DNA of 43,868 bases, taken from the NCBI RefSeq assembly GCF_030694325.1, contig NZ_JAUXYO010000242.1:1-43868 (forward strand). Direction: 5' to 3'. Shown here piece by piece: positions 41,692-43,868 of this stretch. The notes beneath the pieces are model-generated. The model did not search any database, had not been told where the DNA came from, and saw nothing but the letters and a program-made list of their open reading frames with translations. The stretch comes from Allobosea sp. GTDB taxonomy: Bacteria; Pseudomonadota; Alphaproteobacteria; Rhizobiales; Beijerinckiaceae. Numbering within the stretch: position 1 is the stretch's first letter; every line of letters starts with the position of its first letter. The translations under genes were made by a program, and so were the position numbers.

Positions 41692-41982
41692 ATGTCGAAA
41701 AAGGGATACTGGATTGCATTGGTCGACATTGCCGACCTTGAAGGTTACAAAGGCTATATGGCTCTGAACAAAGCCGCTTTCGAAAAGTATGGAGCGTCCT
41801 TTGTCGTTCGCGCGGGCCAGGGCCAGATCATGGAAGGTCCATCGGCGAACCGCTGGGTCGTGATCGAATTCAAAGACTACGAGACCGCTCTCGCCTGCTA
41901 CAACTCCCCCGAATATCAGGTGGCAATTCAGGCCCGCGAGAAGCACGCCAAGGCTCACTTGGCCGTGGTCGAAGGTGTCTGA
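41692..41982 (+). CDS. DUF1330 family protein
   Basis: Protein of 96 residues with the DUF1330 (dimeric alpha-beta barrel-like) pattern: GYWIALVDIADLEGYKGYM, ...AFEKYGASFVVRAGQ, ...RWVVIEFKDYETALACYNSPEYQ. ATG 41692 has GGGAGGATAGG upstream. These small proteins are soluble and of unknown biochemical role; some are linked to monooxygenase-like fold dimers. It is the first gene of the divergent TRAP unit, suggesting a link with the transported compound. DctP, the binding protein, is not in the window. Confidence 0.85.
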   Translation: MSKKGYWIALVDIADLEGYKGYMALNKAAFEKYGASFVVRAGQGQIMEGPSANRWVVIEFKDYETALACYNSPEYQVAIQAREKHAKAHLAVVEGV

Positions 41983-42067
41983 AATCCCAGGCCCCTGTCC
42001 GCACGGCGGGGGTTTGTCTCCTTCATCTGGCGCGCAGTTCGACTGACAGGCTGAGCTTGGCCTCGCT

Positions 42068-42085
42068 CGACCACCTGGGTGGTCG
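42068..42085. repeat. Perfect 18-base palindrome in the dctQ leader
   Basis: CGACCACCTGGGTGGTCG is an 8-2-8 perfect inverted repeat, in the 182-base gap between the DUF1330 stop and dctQ. There is no T-tract after it, so it is not a classical terminator. Further upstream at 41990-42016 a weaker CCCC/GGGG hairpin is followed by GGTTTGTCT. Function unknown: operator, attenuator or RNA stabiliser. Confidence 0.55.
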
Positions 42086-42164
42086 TGCTTCGCCTGAGGC
42101 TTGCCGATGACCGTCGGAGCGCGGCGAAAGTCGCCGCGGGCGCGCGCAACCTTCGGGAGCGCCC

Positions 42165-42710
42165 ATGTCCTCAGCATTGCGATGGCTGTTCAAGGCTTTC
42201 GACCTCTTCGTCGTCCTCGGCATGGCTGTCATCAGCCTGCTGATCTTTGCCAATGTGGTGCTGCGCTACGGCTTCAGTTCGGGCATTCCCTTCGCCGTCG
42301 AGGTGTCCCGCGTCGTCCTCGTCTGGGTCATCTTCATGGGATCAGTGGTCGCCTTAGCAAAGGGCGCGCATCTCGGTGTCGAGTCGCTGGTCGTCCGGCT
42401 GCCGCAGAAGGCGCGTCTGGCCTGCTTCCTCGTGTCCTACGGGCTGATGCTGTGGTGCTGCTGGCTTTTGGCCGAAGGTAGCTGGGCGCTCACCGTCATC
42501 GAGTGGAGCAACATCCTGGCCTTGTCCGGAATTCCCGTCGGCGCGCTTTACGCGGCAGGGCTCGTCGCCGCGATTCTGATGGCTCTCGTCCTCCTTCTTG
42601 ATCTGTGGCGCGCTCTGCGGGGCCTCCTTCCCGCTCCCTGGTCGGGGGTGGCGCATGTCGAGCCGCTTCCTGTCGTGCTTCCCACGCTGACGCCGGAGAA
42701 GACATCGTGA
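42165..42710 (+). CDS. dctQ: TRAP transporter small permease (DctQ)
   Basis: Inner-membrane protein of 181 residues with four hydrophobic helices (VVLGMAVISLLIFANVVLRYG, VVLVWVIFMGSVVALA, LVSYGLMLWCCWLLA, GLVAAILMALVLLLDL). NVVLRYGF and FAVEVSRVVLVW are family hallmarks. The ATG has GGGAG upstream. It is fused to no other domain and its stop overlaps the dctM start by two bases (GTGA). It is the small membrane subunit of a tripartite sodium-coupled acid importer. Substrate not assignable without the DctP gene. Confidence 0.93.
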   Translation: MSSALRWLFKAFDLFVVLGMAVISLLIFANVVLRYGFSSGIPFAVEVSRVVLVWVIFMGSVVALAKGAHLGVESLVVRLPQKARLACFLVSYGLMLWCCWLLAEGSWALTVIEWSNILALSGIPVGALYAAGLVAAILMALVLLLDLWRALRGLLPAPWSGVAHVEPLPVVLPTLTPEKTS

Positions 42711-43868
42711 GCGGTCTTGTCTTCATCGGCTCGCTCCTCGGCGCCATGGCCATCGGGGTTCCCATCGCCTTCGCGCTGATGCTGTCGGGCATCGCGATGA
42801 TGCTCCTGATGGGCAATCTGGATCCGAATATCCTGGCGCAGCGCCTCGTCAATGGCGCCGACAGCTATCCCCTGATGGCGATCCCCTTCTTCCTCATCGC
42901 GGGTGAACTCATGAATGCCGGCGGCCTCTCGCGCCGCATCGTGAACGTGGCCCTTGCACTCGTCGGCCACATCCGGGGCGGGCTTGGCTATGTCGTCATC
43001 GGAACAGGCCTCGTGCTGGCCAGCGTCTCCGGATCAGCGATCGCGGACACGGCCACGCTCGCTGTCATGCTGGTCCCGCTGATGCGGGACGCCGGTTACC
43101 ACATGGGGCGAGCCTCGGGCTTGATGGCGGCAACAGGCATTATTGCCCCCATCATCCCGCCGTCTGTCGGCTTCATCATTCTGGGCGTCACCGCAAACAT
43201 CTCGATCGTCGGTCTGTTCTTCGCCGGAATTGTGCCAGGGCTGATGATGGGCCTTAGCCTGACGATTGCCTGGTGGTTCCTCTCCAAGAAGGAGACGGCG
43301 GTGGCGCGGCCCAAGGTGCCGCGTAGAGACCTTCCGAAAATCATCATTGCCGCCGGCTGGGCACTGATGATGCCGGTGATCATCCTGGCGGGACTGCGCT
43401 TCGGCATATTCACGCCAACCGAGGCCGGCGTCGTCGCAGCGGCCTATGCGCTGTTTGTGGGAACCTGCGTCTATCGCGAGCTGACGCCGCGCCTGCTCTA
43501 CGATGCGCTGCTCGCCGCCGGGCGGCTGACGGCGGTGATCATGCTGCTGGTCGCGGCCTCGATGATCTCCGGCTTCATGCTGACGATCTCCAACATGCCC
43601 GCCCAGCTCGTCAGCATCCTCAGTCCGTTGATCGAGTCCCCGATCCTGCTGATGGCGATGATCGTCTTGGTGGTCTTCATCGTCGGCACTGCGCTCGACT
43701 TCGCGCCGTGCATCACGATTTTGGTCCCCATCCTCATGCCGATCGTCAAGGCTGCCGGAATCGATCCGGTCTATTTCGGGGTCATCTTCATGATGGTCAA
43801 CGCCGTCGGCCTGATCACGCCACCCGTCGGAACCGTCCTCAATACGGTGAGCGGAATCAGTGGCGTTT
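42707..43868 (+). CDS. dctM: TRAP transporter large permease (DctM), C-terminus cut by window edge
   Basis: Membrane protein open from GTG 42707 to the right edge, 387 codons of a typical ~425-residue protein. The sequence starts MSGLVFIGSLLGAMAIGVPIAFALML and contains the DctM motifs YPLMAIPFFLIAGELMN, SGSAIADTATLAVMLVPLM, GIIAPIIPPSVGFIILG and FTPTEAGVVAAAYAL, TALDFAPCITILVPILMP. It couples solute entry to sodium. Its start overlaps the dctQ stop, so translation is coupled. About the last 40 residues and the rest of the operon lie beyond the window. Confidence 0.93.
   Translation, partial: MSGLVFIGSLLGAMAIGVPIAFALMLSGIAMMLLMGNLDPNILAQRLVNGADSYPLMAIPFFLIAGELMNAGGLSRRIVNVALALVGHIRGGLGYVVIGTGLVLASVSGSAIADTATLAVMLVPLMRDAGYHMGRASGLMAATGIIAPIIPPSVGFIILGVTANISIVGLFFAGIVPGLMMGLSLTIAWWFLSKKETAVARPKVPRRDLPKIIIAAGWALMMPVIILAGLRFGIFTPTEAGVVAAAYALFVGTCVYRELTPRLLYDALLAAGRLTAVIMLLVAASMISGFMLTISNMPAQLVSILSPLIESPILLMAMIVLVVFIVGTALDFAPCITILVPILMPIVKAAGIDPVYFGVIFMMVNAVGLITPPVGTVLNTVSGISGV

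Overview
This is a very GC-rich stretch with long head-to-tail operons, fused oligopeptide-type ABC transporters, DAO-type FAD oxidoreductases, MOSC, GNAT/YitH and TRAP genes. It also carries several families of intergenic palindromes of the kind scattered through Hyphomicrobiales genomes. I infer an alphaproteobacterium of that order (Bosea or a relative is my best guess, from style and content only; no marker gene is present). Nearly everything here scavenges or breaks down nitrogen compounds: amides, ureides, hydantoin-like rings and amines. There are no rRNA, tRNA, CRISPR, integrase or transposase genes.

Region A (1-7774) is a biuret/carboxybiuret/allophanate module. A minus-strand operon encodes a biuret-amidohydrolase-like cysteine hydrolase, an NCS2 permease, the small AtzG-type subunit and an AtzE-type amidase that runs off the left end. 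Allophanate hydrolase (AtzF) diverges from it. A Phd/VapC toxin-antitoxin pair follows atzF, then come a GntR/FCD regulator and an AtzH/HpxZ (DUF3225) protein on the minus strand. Together they would take biuret or carboxybiuret to allophanate and on to ammonia and CO2.

Region B (7930-18845) holds an oligopeptide-family ABC importer (fused double ATPase, two permeases, binding protein), a divergent LysR regulator, and a HyuA/HyuB hydantoinase/oxoprolinase pair. Region C (18958-30301) holds a second importer (binding protein, two permeases, no ATPase) with a MOSC protein at its end. Opposite it is a plus-strand series: FAD oxidoreductase, amidase, a paralogous FAD oxidoreductase, HAD hydrolase, aldehyde dehydrogenase. 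This reads as uptake, amide hydrolysis, amine oxidation and aldehyde oxidation of an unidentified compound, and is the most likely undescribed pathway here.

Region D (30458-38052) looks like amine/amino-acid catabolism: PuuB-like oxidoreductase, class III aminotransferase, GhrA-like dehydrogenase, Lrp and AraC regulators, two paralogous GNAT-YitH proteins and a bicupin. Region E (38143-43868) holds oxygen-independent coproporphyrinogen oxidase HemN with a FixK-like box, an SDR lacking the usual active-site motif, and an IclR regulator divergent from a DUF1330 gene and the TRAP transporter genes dctQ and dctM, the last cut by the right end.

Palindromic repeats of at least three families fill many gaps, especially between convergent genes. 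Identities, motifs and palindromes come from reading the sequence; no database search or structure prediction was possible.
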